Origin: Pseudomonadota bacterium | GTDB taxonomy: Bacteria > Pseudomonadota > Gammaproteobacteria > Ga0077536 | Assembly (NCBI GenBank): GCA_016719885.1 | Contig: JADJYF010000001.1 | Coordinates: 434,001 to 498,000 of the forward strand | Direction: 5' to 3' | Length of the DNA: 64,000 nucleotides | Program-made: the position numbers and the translations under genes | Shown here: piece after piece, positions 35,007 through 44,800 of the stretch | How the letters are laid out: each line of letters starts with the position of its first letter | How positions within the stretch are numbered: position 1 is the stretch's first letter | The notes under the pieces: model-generated | The model's database searches: none | Told to the model about the DNA's origin: nothing | What the model saw: only the letters and a program-made list of their open reading frames with translations

Positions 35007-37466
35007 ATGAATTCCATCGCTTCGATACTGGCAGCCGCGGAAGCGGGGCAGACTCCGGATGATGCGCAGGCCCTGCGGCTGGCCGAATGCGCCGAACTCG
35101 GGCCCTTGATGGCGAGCGCCGCACGGCTGCGCGACCAGGGCTTCGGCAATGGCGTGACCTATTCGCGCAAGATTTTCATTCCGCTTACGCAGCTGTGTCG
35201 CGACGTGTGTCATTACTGCACCTTCGCCCAGGCGCCGAAGCGCGTCACCGAGCCCTACATGAGCATCGAGGCGGTGGTGGCCTTGGCGCGCGAAGGTCAG
35301 CGCCTCGGTTGCAAGGAGGCGCTGTTCACGCTCGGCGAACGGCCGGAGTTGCGCTACAAGACCGCGCGCGACGCGCTGGCGCGCATGGGCTTCGGCTCGA
35401 CACTGGAATATCTGCGCGCGGCGGCCGAGGCGGTGTTCAGCGAGACCGGCCTGTTGCCGCACATGAACCCCGGCACCATGACGCTCGCCGAATGCGAAAT
35501 GCTGCGCGAGGTGTCGCCGAGCATGGGCATCATGCTGGAGTCGGCGTCGGAGCGTCTGTGCGCCAAGGGCATGCCGCACCACGGGTCGCCCGACAAGCGG
35601 CCGGCGGTGCGCCTCGAAACCCTGCGCAACGCCGGTCGCGCGCGTATCCCCTTTACCAGCGGCATCCTCATCGGCATCGGCGAAACCCGCCGCGAGCGCA
35701 TCGAAGCGCTGCTGGCGCTGCGCGCCGTGCACGCCGAGTTCGGTCACATCCAGGAAATCATCGTGCAGAACTTCCGGGCCAAGCCGGATACGAAAATGCA
35801 CGACGCGCCGGAGCCCGACCTCGACGACATGCTGTGGACGCTGGCGGTGGCGCGCATCGTGTTCGGCGCGCACATGAGCATCCAGGCGCCGCCGAACCTG
35901 AGCCCGGGCGCGCTGCCCGAATTGGTTAAGGCCGGCATCAACGACTGGGGCGGTGTGTCGCCGCTGACGCCGGATCATGTGAACCCGGAAGCGCCGTGGC
36001 CGCATCTCGACAAGCTTGCCGCCGACACCGCCGCCGCCGGCAAACATCTCCACGAACGGCTGACCATCTACCCGCAGTACCTGCGCGGTCCGGCGTCATG
36101 GGTGGCGCAGCGTTTCGAGACCCCGTTGCTGCAGATGATCGATGCGGATGGCTATCCGCGCACCGACGACTGGTCGCCCGGCGAGGACATGACGCCGCCG
36201 CCGGCGGTGGTGGAGGCGATCTCGCGGCGTCCGGCCCGCGTGTCGAGCGACGTGGCCGCCATCCTCGCGCGCTGCGAGGCCGGCAAGCTCATCGACGAAA
36301 ACGACATCGTCAGGTTGTTCCGCGCGCGCGGCGATGATTTCAGCGCCGTGTGCCAGGCCGCCGATCGCATTCGTCAGCGTGAGAACGGCGACGTGGTGAG
36401 CTTCGTCGTCAATCGCAACATCAATTACACCAATGTCTGCTATTTCAAGTGCCAGTTCTGCGCCTTCTCCAAGGGCAAACTGTCGGAGAACCTGCGCGGC
36501 TCGCCCTACGATCTCGATCACGACGAGATCAAGCGCCGCGTGCTGGAGGCTTGGGAGCGTGGCGCGACCGAGGTGTGCATGCAGGGCGGCATACACCCGC
36601 AGTACACCGGCGACACCTACATCGCCATTCTCGACGCAGTGAAGGACGCCGTGCCGGACATGCACATCCACGCGTTCTCGCCGCTGGAAGTGTGGCAGGG
36701 CGCGGCGACCCTGAAGCTGCCGCTGCGCGATTACCTTACGCGCCTCAAGGACGCCGGTCTCGGCACCTTGCCGGGCACCGCCGGCGAGATCCTCGACGAC
36801 GAAGTGCGCGCCATCATTTGCCCGGACAAGATCAACACCGCGCAGTGGTTCGAAGTGATGCGCGCCGCGCACGAGGTCGGATTTCGTACCACCTCGACCA
36901 TCATGTATGGACACGTCGACAGGCTCGAGCATTGGGCGCGTCACCTGTTGCGGGTGCGCGACCTGCAGCGCGAGACCGGTGGCTTCACCGAATTCGTGCC
37001 GCTGCCCTTCGTGCACATGGAAGCGCCGCTGTATCTCAAGGGCCGCGCGCGCAAGGGCCCGACCTTCCGCGAATGCGTGCTGATGCATGCGGTGGCGCGA
37101 CTCGCCCTGCATCCGCATATCCGCAACGTGCAGACTTCGTGGGTCAAAATGGGGCACGCGGGCGTGCGCGCCTGCCTCAATGCCGGTGCCAATGATCTGG
37201 GCGGCACGCTCATGAACGAGAGCATCACGCGCGCGGCCGGCGCCAGCCATGGCCAGGAGACCTCGCCGGAAGAAATGATGGCGATGATCACGGCCTGCGA
37301 GCGCACGCCGCGACAGCGCTCGACGGCCTACGAGGCTGTGTCCGACGAGCGCATCGCCGCCGGGCGCGACGCCGCCGAACTCGCCGAAATCGTCAACACC
37401 CCGGCGCGCAAGTACGAACGCGCCGAGCGCCGCGAGCTGCTGCGTTCGCGTGTCGAGGTCGGCTGA
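35007..37466 (+). CDS. fbiC: Fused CofG-CofH (FbiC-type) Fo synthase
   Basis: An 819-residue protein with two radical-SAM halves. The first (residues about 50-390) has C64-x3-C68-x2-C71 in LTQLCRDVCHYC and FTLGERPE, SPSMGIMLESASERL (CofG). The second (about 430-790) has C478-x3-C482-x2-C485 in NVCYFKCQFC and MQGGIHPQYTGDTY, HAFSPLEVWQGA (CofH). They build 8-hydroxy-5-deazaflavin (Fo) from tyrosine and a ribityl-diaminouracil. The fused form is known in actinobacteria and some proteobacteria, while archaea have separate genes. The gap from cofC is 76 nt. Confidence 0.95.
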   Translation: MNSIASILAAAEAGQTPDDAQALRLAECAELGPLMASAARLRDQGFGNGVTYSRKIFIPLTQLCRDVCHYCTFAQAPKRVTEPYMSIEAVVALAREGQRLGCKEALFTLGERPELRYKTARDALARMGFGSTLEYLRAAAEAVFSETGLLPHMNPGTMTLAECEMLREVSPSMGIMLESASERLCAKGMPHHGSPDKRPAVRLETLRNAGRARIPFTSGILIGIGETRRERIEALLALRAVHAEFGHIQEIIVQNFRAKPDTKMHDAPEPDLDDMLWTLAVARIVFGAHMSIQAPPNLSPGALPELVKAGINDWGGVSPLTPDHVNPEAPWPHLDKLAADTAAAGKHLHERLTIYPQYLRGPASWVAQRFETPLLQMIDADGYPRTDDWSPGEDMTPPPAVVEAISRRPARVSSDVAAILARCEAGKLIDENDIVRLFRARGDDFSAVCQAADRIRQRENGDVVSFVVNRNINYTNVCYFKCQFCAFSKGKLSENLRGSPYDLDHDEIKRRVLEAWERGATEVCMQGGIHPQYTGDTYIAILDAVKDAVPDMHIHAFSPLEVWQGAATLKLPLRDYLTRLKDAGLGTLPGTAGEILDDEVRAIICPDKINTAQWFEVMRAAHEVGFRTTSTIMYGHVDRLEHWARHLLRVRDLQRETGGFTEFVPLPFVHMEAPLYLKGRARKGPTFRECVLMHAVARLALHPHIRNVQTSWVKMGHAGVRACLNAGANDLGGTLMNESITRAAGASHGQETSPEEMMAMITACERTPRQRSTAYEAVSDERIAAGRDAAELAEIVNTPARKYERAERRELLRSRVEVG

Positions 37467-37546
37467 GCGGCCGCCATCATTGGCCCGGCCGTGAGTGCCG
37501 GGCCACTCATAATCATGCCTGATTGCATCCTCGGGGGAGGGGAATG

Positions 37547-38770
37547 ATGGCTGCCTTACCCAACCACATACTCAATGGCTTCCGCGTGCTGGACATGACC
37601 CATGTGCTCGCCGGCCCGACCGCGTCGCGGCTCATGGCGGAGATGGGCGCCGAGGTCATCAAGGTCGAGTTTCCGCCACTCGGCGACGTGGCGCGCATGT
37701 TGCCGGCGCACAAGAACGGGCGCAGCGCCTATTACACCCAGCAGAATCGCGGCAAGTTCAGCATATGCCTGAACGCCAAGACGTCGGAAGGCCGTGCGAT
37801 CATCACGGACCTGCTGAAGACCGCCGATGTGTTCATCGAGAATTTCGCCCCGGGCGTGATTGGCCGCATGGGCTTTTCCTGGGACGAGGTGCACAAGATC
37901 AACCCGCGCCTGGTGATGTGCTCGATCTCGGCTTTCGGTCAGAGTGGGCCGCTGTCGTCACTGCCGGGCTTTGACTACATCGCCCAGGCCTACAGCGGCG
38001 TGATGGGCATGATCGGCGACCCCGATGGCGCGCCGTCATTTCCGATGGTGAGCATGGGCGACATCTCGACCGGTGTGCACGCCGCCGCCGCCATCGGCTT
38101 CGCGCTGCTGCACCGCGAGCGGGGCGGCGAGGGCCAGTATCTCGACATCTCGCTGCTCGACGCCTACACCGGCTACCACGAGCTCAATATCCACCTGTAC
38201 AGCCTCACCAACGGCGAGGTCGAGCCGACCCGCGCCGGCAGCCAGCATTTCGCGGTCTGCCCGCTGGGCCTGTTCAAGACCCGCGAAGGCTATGTCTGCA
38301 TCATCGCGCTGCAAAACCAGTGGGCACCGCTGTGCCGCGCCATCGGACGCCCGGAGTTGGCCGACGACCCACGCTACAACGACAACGCCAAGCGCGTGGC
38401 CCGTGCCAGCGACGTGATCGGCATCCTGCAGGCCTGGTGTGACGCGCAGCCCGATGACGCCGCCATCCTCGCCGCCCTCGAAGCCGAGCGTGTGCCCTGC
38501 GCGCCGGTGCTGCGTATCGGCCAGGTGGTGAGCCATCCGCATATGCTGGAACGGGGCACGGTGCGCGTGGTGAAGGACCCCAAGCTCGGCGAGGTGCTGA
38601 TGCCCGGCATGCCGCTGCGTTTTTCCGGTTTCGAGCACAACCAGCCGCTGGAGGCCGCTTTTCTCGGCCAGCACAACGAGGCGGTGCTGACCGGGATGCT
38701 CGGCTACGACGCCGCGCGCATCGAAGCGCTGCGCGCCGCCGGCGTGCTTCATTCGAATGCCGACACCTGA
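37547..38770 (+). CDS. CaiB/BaiF (family III) CoA-transferase
   Basis: The start ATG 37547 follows GGGGGAGGGG; ATG 37544 in frame is also possible. The 407-residue protein has VLDMTHVLAGPTASRLMAEMGAEVIKVE at the start, QNRGKFSICLNAK, FAPGVIGRMGFSWDEV, ISAFGQSGPLSSLPGFDYIAQAYSG and the catalytic Asp in VSMGDISTGVHAAA. The family activates organic acids by CoA transfer. It lies 80 nt downstream of fbiC, on the same strand, and just before the two-partner secretion operon. Substrate unknown. Confidence 0.92.
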   Translation: MAALPNHILNGFRVLDMTHVLAGPTASRLMAEMGAEVIKVEFPPLGDVARMLPAHKNGRSAYYTQQNRGKFSICLNAKTSEGRAIITDLLKTADVFIENFAPGVIGRMGFSWDEVHKINPRLVMCSISAFGQSGPLSSLPGFDYIAQAYSGVMGMIGDPDGAPSFPMVSMGDISTGVHAAAAIGFALLHRERGGEGQYLDISLLDAYTGYHELNIHLYSLTNGEVEPTRAGSQHFAVCPLGLFKTREGYVCIIALQNQWAPLCRAIGRPELADDPRYNDNAKRVARASDVIGILQAWCDAQPDDAAILAALEAERVPCAPVLRIGQVVSHPHMLERGTVRVVKDPKLGEVLMPGMPLRFSGFEHNQPLEAAFLGQHNEAVLTGMLGYDAARIEALRAAGVLHSNADT

Positions 38771-38824
38771 TTTCACCTTCGCCTGCAGAGGTTCGGACTG
38801 GCCTGATGATAGTCATGTACATCG

Positions 38825-38854
38825 TTGAAAAAACGATTTAAATTACAGTATGAA
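38825..38854 (+). promoter_or_regulatory. AT-rich promoter-like sequence at the start of tpsB
   Basis: TTGAAA (38825-38830), then an 18-nt spacer and TATGAA (38849-38854), resembles a sigma-70 promoter in a strikingly AT-rich patch of an otherwise GC-rich region. It overlaps the TTG start codon of the longest tpsB frame. If it is the promoter, translation must start later, for example at GTG 38885. Confidence 0.35.
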
Positions 38855-40501
38855 AAGCTCGGGGTTTGGGCTGTTGGGGGACGAGTGCTAAGAGCATTGC
38901 TATTGGCGTGCGCCGTCTCGGCGTGTGGGGGGCAATCCGTCTGGGCGGAAGAGGCTCCACCTTTGAAAATCGTCGTCAAGACCTACAAGGTCGAGGGCGA
39001 CAATCCCATTGGCGCTGCCGCCAGTGAGGCGCTGGCGCCGTTCGTCGGCGAGTTCGATGGCCTCGAACCGCTGTACGCCGCCAAGGATGCCATCAACGCC
39101 GCGCTCGCGAGCGGCGGATACCGCTTCTACCGCGCCGTGCTGCCGCCGCAGGACATCGTCGACGGCGTGGTCACCATCAAGATACTCGCGCTGCCGATCG
39201 GCAAGGTGGTGGTGGAAGGCAACAAGCGCGTGTCGGCCGCGGCGGTGGAGCGCAGCGTGCGCGCCCTGAAGACCGGCGAAGTGCCGAATACCGCCGAAGT
39301 GTCGCGTTCGCTGGCGGTTGTCAACGAACATCCCTCGAAGAAAGTGCAGGTCAATTTCCGCGAGAGCGAGGAGACGCCTGACACCCTCGACGCCGTGCTC
39401 AAGGTCGCGGAAGAAAAGCCGTGGTCGGTGTTCGCGCAGATCAACAACATCGGCAGTGCCGGGGACGGCGCCTCCGATGTCGCCGCTGGTGGTACCGCTG
39501 GCACCGGCCGCACCCGTCTCACCATGGGTGGCCAGTACGACAACCTCACGCGTCACGACGACGTGCTGCAAGGCTCGGTCACGACCTCGCCCGAGAACGC
39601 CGAAAACGTCCTGCAATACGCCAGTTCCTATCAACTGCCCATCTATCGTTTGAACGGTTGGCTGACCGGCTTCTACGTCCATTCGGAAGTCGACGTCGAC
39701 GGCGTGCAGGGCGGCATCTTCGATATCCAGGGCGCCGGCACCTTCTACGGCCTCAGCTTCAAACACCAGTTGGTGAACATCGGTCGCTACAAGCACAGCT
39801 ATACGCTGGGCGTGCAGGACCGCCTGTTCGACACCGCCATCTTCACTTCAGCCAACGGCCTGCGCCTGACGGCGCTCAGCACCAAGGTGCGCAGCCGACC
39901 ATTCTCGGGACGCTACGACGGCTCCTACTCCTGGTCCAGCACCAGCGTCGATTTCTACTGGGATGTCAGCCACAACATCGAGGCCGGTAATCACAACAAC
40001 GCCACGGACTACGCGCTGGTGCGGGCGCCGGCCACGCCGGATTTCACCGTCGGCCATTTCGGCGCGCTGGTCACGCAACGCCTGCCGCGCGGCTTTGCCG
40101 CGCTGGGCCGCATGACCGCCCAGTTGACCGGCCAGGCACTCATCCCCGGCGAGCAGTTGGGCGCGGGCGGCGTGCACTCGGTGCGTGGCTTCGAAGAACG
40201 CACCATCGCCGGCGACAAGGGCGTGATCCTCAATTTCGAATTGTGGTCGCCGCCGGTCAAACGCCTGCTCGACGCTCGTTTCCTCGGCTTTATCGATGTC
40301 GGTCACAAAGCGCTGATCGATCCGGTGGTGGGGCAGCGCCAGAACGATACGATTTCCAGTATCGGTCTGGGCGCGAGGTGGCAATGGCGCAAACAGCTGT
40401 CGCTGGCTATCGACTATGGACTGCCGCTCGCGAGCGCGGACGGCGAGGCATCGGATCGGGGCAATTCGAAATGGCATCTAGACCTTACCTACCGTTATTG
40501 A
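38825..40501 (+). CDS. Two-partner secretion transporter, FhaC/ShlB family (TpsB)
   Basis: The frame encodes up to 558 residues. Two POTRA-like domains (about residues 47-125 and 126-205, with GYRFYRAVLPPQDIVDGVVTIKI and GKVVVEGNKRVSAAAVERSV) precede a 16-strand type barrel. SVRGFEE near residue 453 is the conserved L6 motif (VRGY/F). It should export TpsA across the outer membrane. The start is uncertain: TTG 38825 has no ribosome site, GTG 38885 has GGGGG a few bases upstream and gives a normal signal peptide. The 20 extra residues of the longer form recall the ESPR extended signal peptide. It overlaps the FecR gene by 31 nt. Confidence 0.9.
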   Translation: MKKRFKLQYEKLGVWAVGGRVLRALLLACAVSACGGQSVWAEEAPPLKIVVKTYKVEGDNPIGAAASEALAPFVGEFDGLEPLYAAKDAINAALASGGYRFYRAVLPPQDIVDGVVTIKILALPIGKVVVEGNKRVSAAAVERSVRALKTGEVPNTAEVSRSLAVVNEHPSKKVQVNFRESEETPDTLDAVLKVAEEKPWSVFAQINNIGSAGDGASDVAAGGTAGTGRTRLTMGGQYDNLTRHDDVLQGSVTTSPENAENVLQYASSYQLPIYRLNGWLTGFYVHSEVDVDGVQGGIFDIQGAGTFYGLSFKHQLVNIGRYKHSYTLGVQDRLFDTAIFTSANGLRLTALSTKVRSRPFSGRYDGSYSWSSTSVDFYWDVSHNIEAGNHNNATDYALVRAPATPDFTVGHFGALVTQRLPRGFAALGRMTAQLTGQALIPGEQLGAGGVHSVRGFEERTIAGDKGVILNFELWSPPVKRLLDARFLGFIDVGHKALIDPVVGQRQNDTISSIGLGARWQWRKQLSLAIDYGLPLASADGEASDRGNSKWHLDLTYRY

Positions 40502-41838
40502 GCCGCCCGGCGCGGGGCCTGGTCCTGTCGGCGGCGCTGGCGCTGCTGGCGACGCCGCTGTGGGCGGCCAACAAGGCCGGCGACGTGATGCTCGCCCACG
40601 GCGTGGTCAGCGCCCACGTGGCGGGCGGCGCGCCGCACCTGTTGGGCCCGGGATCAGCGCTCAACGAGGGCGACGTGGTGACCACCGGGCCGCGCAGCGT
40701 GGCGCTGCTCAAATTGGCCGACGGCACCAAGATCACCCTGCGTCCCGAGTCGTCCTTCCAGATTGCGAAGTACGAGGTGGCGGAGAATCGCGAAGAGGGC
40801 CTCATGACCCTCTTCAAGGGCGGCCTGCGAGCGGTCACCGGCTTCATGAGCAAGCGCAATCCGAACGCCATGCGCCTGCGCACCTCGGTGGCAACCATCG
40901 GTATCCGCGGCACCGAATTCGACGCGCGCCTGTGCGGCAGCGACTGCAGCGAGGAAGCGCGGGCCCATTCGACGCCCGCCGGCCGTGCCGGGTTCGTGAA
41001 GGGCGATGCCCTGGTGCGCGCGCCAAGCAGCCACGCGCGGCCCTTGAAATCCGGCGCGCCGGTCTACAACGGTGACACCGTCATCACCAATGCCGATGCC
41101 TTCGCGGTGCTGGTGTTCGCCGACAAGAGCCGCGTGACGCTGATGCCCAACACCGAGTTCCGCGTCGAGCGCGTGGAATTCAAGATGGCCGAACCGCAGC
41201 GCAGCGAGAGCATCTTCAACCTGCTGCGCGGCGGCTTGCGCGCGGTCAGTGGCCTGGTCGGCCACAAGGGCCGCGGTACCTACCAGATGCGTACCGCCGT
41301 GGCCACGATCGGTATCCGCGGCACCGACTGGACGGCCATGTGCGTGGGGCCCTGCCAAGCCACGGACCCGAACGCGGCGCCGGGCGGCAATGGCTTCTAT
41401 TCGCAGGTCAACGAGGGCGCCATCGACGTCAACGGTGGCGAGGTGCAGGCCGGTGAGACCATATTCGTGGGCAGCACCGGCATGCTGCCGCAGAGCGTGC
41501 CGCAACTGCCCGTGCCGATGCCGCCCGATCTGCCGCCGCCAGGTTCGATCGAATTCCAGGAACCGCCGCCGGCGCCGACGTCGACCGACCCCGAGAGCGG
41601 CCTGTACGTCAGCTGCTATTCCGGTATCTGCGCGGTGCAGACCGAAGAGAACGAAATCCAGCTCGGCCAAGGCGAGGCCAGCCACGTCGGGAACCAAGGC
41701 GGCCCCGCGCAGCAATTGACCGAGGTGCCGCCGTTCCAGGCGGAAGACCCGATTTTCCATGCTGTCGAGGTCGGCGGACAGCTCGAGCAGTTGAATGAGA
41801 CGCTGAACAACGGAGGTCTCGAATGCACGGTTCACTGA
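40471..41838 (+). CDS. Exported protein with two FecR domains
   Basis: ATG 40471 lies inside the end of tpsB. The 455-residue product has a signal peptide ending LWAAN near residue 33. Two FecR-type beta domains follow: VVTTGPRSVALLKLADGTKITLRPES near 70-100, ending VATIGIRGTEF, and TVITNADAFAVLVFADKSRVTLMPNT near 205-230, ending VATIGIRGTDW. Cys pairs (CGSDC, CVGPC, CYSGIC) and a Cys near the end fit a periplasmic disulfide-containing protein. No TM or sigma-factor partner is nearby, so it is not a classic FecR sensor. It could assist TpsA export or assembly. Confidence 0.85.
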   Translation: MASRPYLPLLSRPARGLVLSAALALLATPLWAANKAGDVMLAHGVVSAHVAGGAPHLLGPGSALNEGDVVTTGPRSVALLKLADGTKITLRPESSFQIAKYEVAENREEGLMTLFKGGLRAVTGFMSKRNPNAMRLRTSVATIGIRGTEFDARLCGSDCSEEARAHSTPAGRAGFVKGDALVRAPSSHARPLKSGAPVYNGDTVITNADAFAVLVFADKSRVTLMPNTEFRVERVEFKMAEPQRSESIFNLLRGGLRAVSGLVGHKGRGTYQMRTAVATIGIRGTDWTAMCVGPCQATDPNAAPGGNGFYSQVNEGAIDVNGGEVQAGETIFVGSTGMLPQSVPQLPVPMPPDLPPPGSIEFQEPPPAPTSTDPESGLYVSCYSGICAVQTEENEIQLGQGEASHVGNQGGPAQQLTEVPPFQAEDPIFHAVEVGGQLEQLNETLNNGGLECTVH

Positions 41839-44800
41839 AAATCACCCGTCGCCGCGGCGGCCAGGTCCTGTCATTCGTCACAGGCCTGATCGCAAGCGTC
41901 GGCGCGAGTGCGAACCCGCAAGGCGCGCAGGTGGTCAGCGGCTCGGCCGTGTTCGCCAACCCCACGCCCCAGACCCTCGAGATAACCAACTCTCCGGCGG
42001 CGGTCCTCAACTGGCAGTCGTTCGATATCGGCAAGGGCGAGACCACGCGCTTCATACAGCAGAATGCCGCCAGCGCGGTGTTGAATCGCGTCACCAGCGG
42101 CAACAGCTCGGAGATCCTCGGCAGCCTCGTTTCCAACGGTCACGTGTTCCTGATCAATCCGGCCGGCATCCTGATCGGCCGCGATGGCTCGGTCGATACC
42201 GCCGGCGTGGTGCTGTCGACCTTGCAGATCACGGACCAGGATTTCCTCGCCGGACGGTTCAAGTTCGAAGGAGACTCGGCCAGCGGCACGGTCACCAACC
42301 ACGGCTACATCAAGACCGCGCCCGGTGGCGAGGTGGTATTGATAGCGCCGCGCATCGAGAACGTTCCCGAAGCGGGGCGCTCCAGGAGCGGCCTCATCGA
42401 AAGCCCCAACGGTGACCTGATCCTGGCCGCCGGCACGGCCATCACCATCGCCAGCCTGGACGACCCGGACATCACCTTCGACGTGCGCGCGCCGGACAAC
42501 GAAGTCGTCAACCTCGGCAAGCTGCTCGCGAGCGGCGGTACCGCCAGCATCCTGGCCGGCACCATTCGTCATTCCGGCGAAATCAACGCCGACACCGCCA
42601 GCGCCGATGGCACGGGCCGCATATCGCTGAAGGCCTCGAATCGCATCGCGCTGGCCGAGGGCAGCCTGGTGCGCGCCTCGGGTGGCAAGGGCGAAGACGG
42701 CGGCGACATCAGCATCGATGCGCGCAACCAGGACAAGAACGCGACCATCGATGCCCTGGGCGCGGTGCGCGCCGACGGCGAGAACGGCGGCACGGTGATC
42801 GTGCGCGGCAACAATCTGCTGGTCGACGGCATCGTCTCGGCGCGTGGCGGCGAGGTGGGCGGCAAGATCAATATCCGCTCGACCGAGGCCACCATCGCCA
42901 CGGTCAACGCCACGCTGCAGACCTACACCATCGAAGGTAAGGGCGGGCGCATCGCCGTCGACGGCGGCAAGAGCACCTTCGTCTCGGGCAGCCTGCGCGC
43001 CAGCGGCGAGCGCGGTGGCAGTGTCGCGGTGCTCGGTGACGAAGTGACCCTGGCGGCGGCGCGGATGCGCGCCGACGGTGACTCGGGCGGTGGTCGGGTG
43101 CGCGTCGGCGGTGGATTCCGCGGCGGTGAAGACCTGCATGCCGCCGAACGCACAATCGTCAACGACACGACCACCATCAACGCCAGCGCGCGCGCCAATG
43201 GCGACGGCGGTGACGTGGTGGTGTGGGCTGACGGTACCACGCAGTTCGCCGGCAGCATCTCGGCGCGCGGCGGCGTGGACGGCGGCGATGGCGGTCGCGT
43301 TGAAGTGTCCGGCAAGAACGGCCTCGGCTTCTCCGGCGAGGTCGACGTCACTGCCCGCAACGGCGCCGAAGGGACGCTGTTGCTCGACCCGAAGAACATC
43401 CGTTTCACGTCTGAGGAATTGCCGGCCGCCCCGACCAAGCTGCTCGACCCGCACCCCGGCACCGATAATTTCTTTGGCGATCGCGTCGATTACTTCGACG
43501 CTTTCGGCAACCGCGTTTCGTCCTTCAACGGCGTCAGTGATGCGACCACCGTGGTGGTCTACGATCCTGATGACGACTTCGGCGGTACCAACGCCGGCGC
43601 GGTGTATGTCTACCGCCTGTCCGATGGCGCCCTGTTGAGTGAGCTGCACGGTGTGAACAACACCTCGGCGAGCGACCAGGTCGGCAACGAATTCCTCAAC
43701 GCGTTTGCCTTCAACGGCCGGCATTTGCTGCGCTCACGCCAGTGGGGCAACGGCGCAGGAGCCTTGACCGTGTTCGACCCGGTCAATGGCACCAGCGGTG
43801 CGGTCGACGCCAGCACCAGCCTGGTCGGCGCCAATGCGGGGGACAACATCGGCAGCAGCTCGCTGCAAGTGCTCGGCGCCAATTCGGTGGCGGTGCTGAG
43901 TCCCAATTTCAATTCCAGCGCCGGCGCGGTCACCATCGTGACCGCGGGCACCCTGCGCGGTACGGTCTCCAGCGGCAACAGCCTGGTCGGCGCCAATCCC
44001 GGTGACTTGCTGGGCAATTCCATCACCCATCTCGGCGGCACGAACTGGGCGGTGTCCAGCGCCAACGCCGGGCTAGGCTCACTCACGGTGCTGCACGAGG
44101 GTGTACGCACCACCGGCGTCGTCAGCGCGAGCAACAGCGTGGTCGGCAGCACGTCGGGCGACGCCATCGGTAACGGTGGCTTGTTCCAGGTCGGGGCCAG
44201 CAACACCTGGGCCTTGACCAGCAATTCGTGGAACGGCGGTGTTGGCGCCATCACCTGGATCAACAGCACGGCCACGCCAACCGGCGCGGTCAGCGCCAGC
44301 AACAGCCTGGTCGGCGCGGTGGTCGGTGATCTCGGCAATGGCGGCGGTCAACTGGGCACTTTGGGCAGCGGCCGATTCCTGCTGTTTTCCGAGAACGGCG
44401 GTGCGGGCGCCGTCACTTATATCAGCGCCTCGTCCTTGCCGACCGGCGTGGTGGATTCGAGCAACAGCCTGGTCGGCTCGCTGTCGACCGATCGCATCGG
44501 CCACGATGCCAACGGCGGCTCGCGCAACTTCGACATCATCAACGGCAAGTTCTACATCTACAGCCCGACCTGGAACAACAGCGCCGGCGCCGTCACGGCC
44601 GGCGATGTCGCCACCGGCCTCACGCCCGGCGTGGTCAGTTCCAGCAACAGCCTGGTCGGCGCGTCGAGCGGCGACCTGGTCGGCGATTCGCAGATCGTCA
44701 ACACCGGTTTTGGCTTTGGCTTGCTGCGCAGCGACAACGGCGGCGCGGGCGCGGTTACGGCCATCGACTTCTCGGCGCCGCCCACCGGCACCATCGGCGC

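Noticed and set aside
41871..43724. Long open frame on the minus strand inside tpsA
   Set aside because: GC-rich codon bias keeps the antisense frame open; the predicted protein has no recognisable domain and no ribosome site, and the plus frame has a clear TPS domain.
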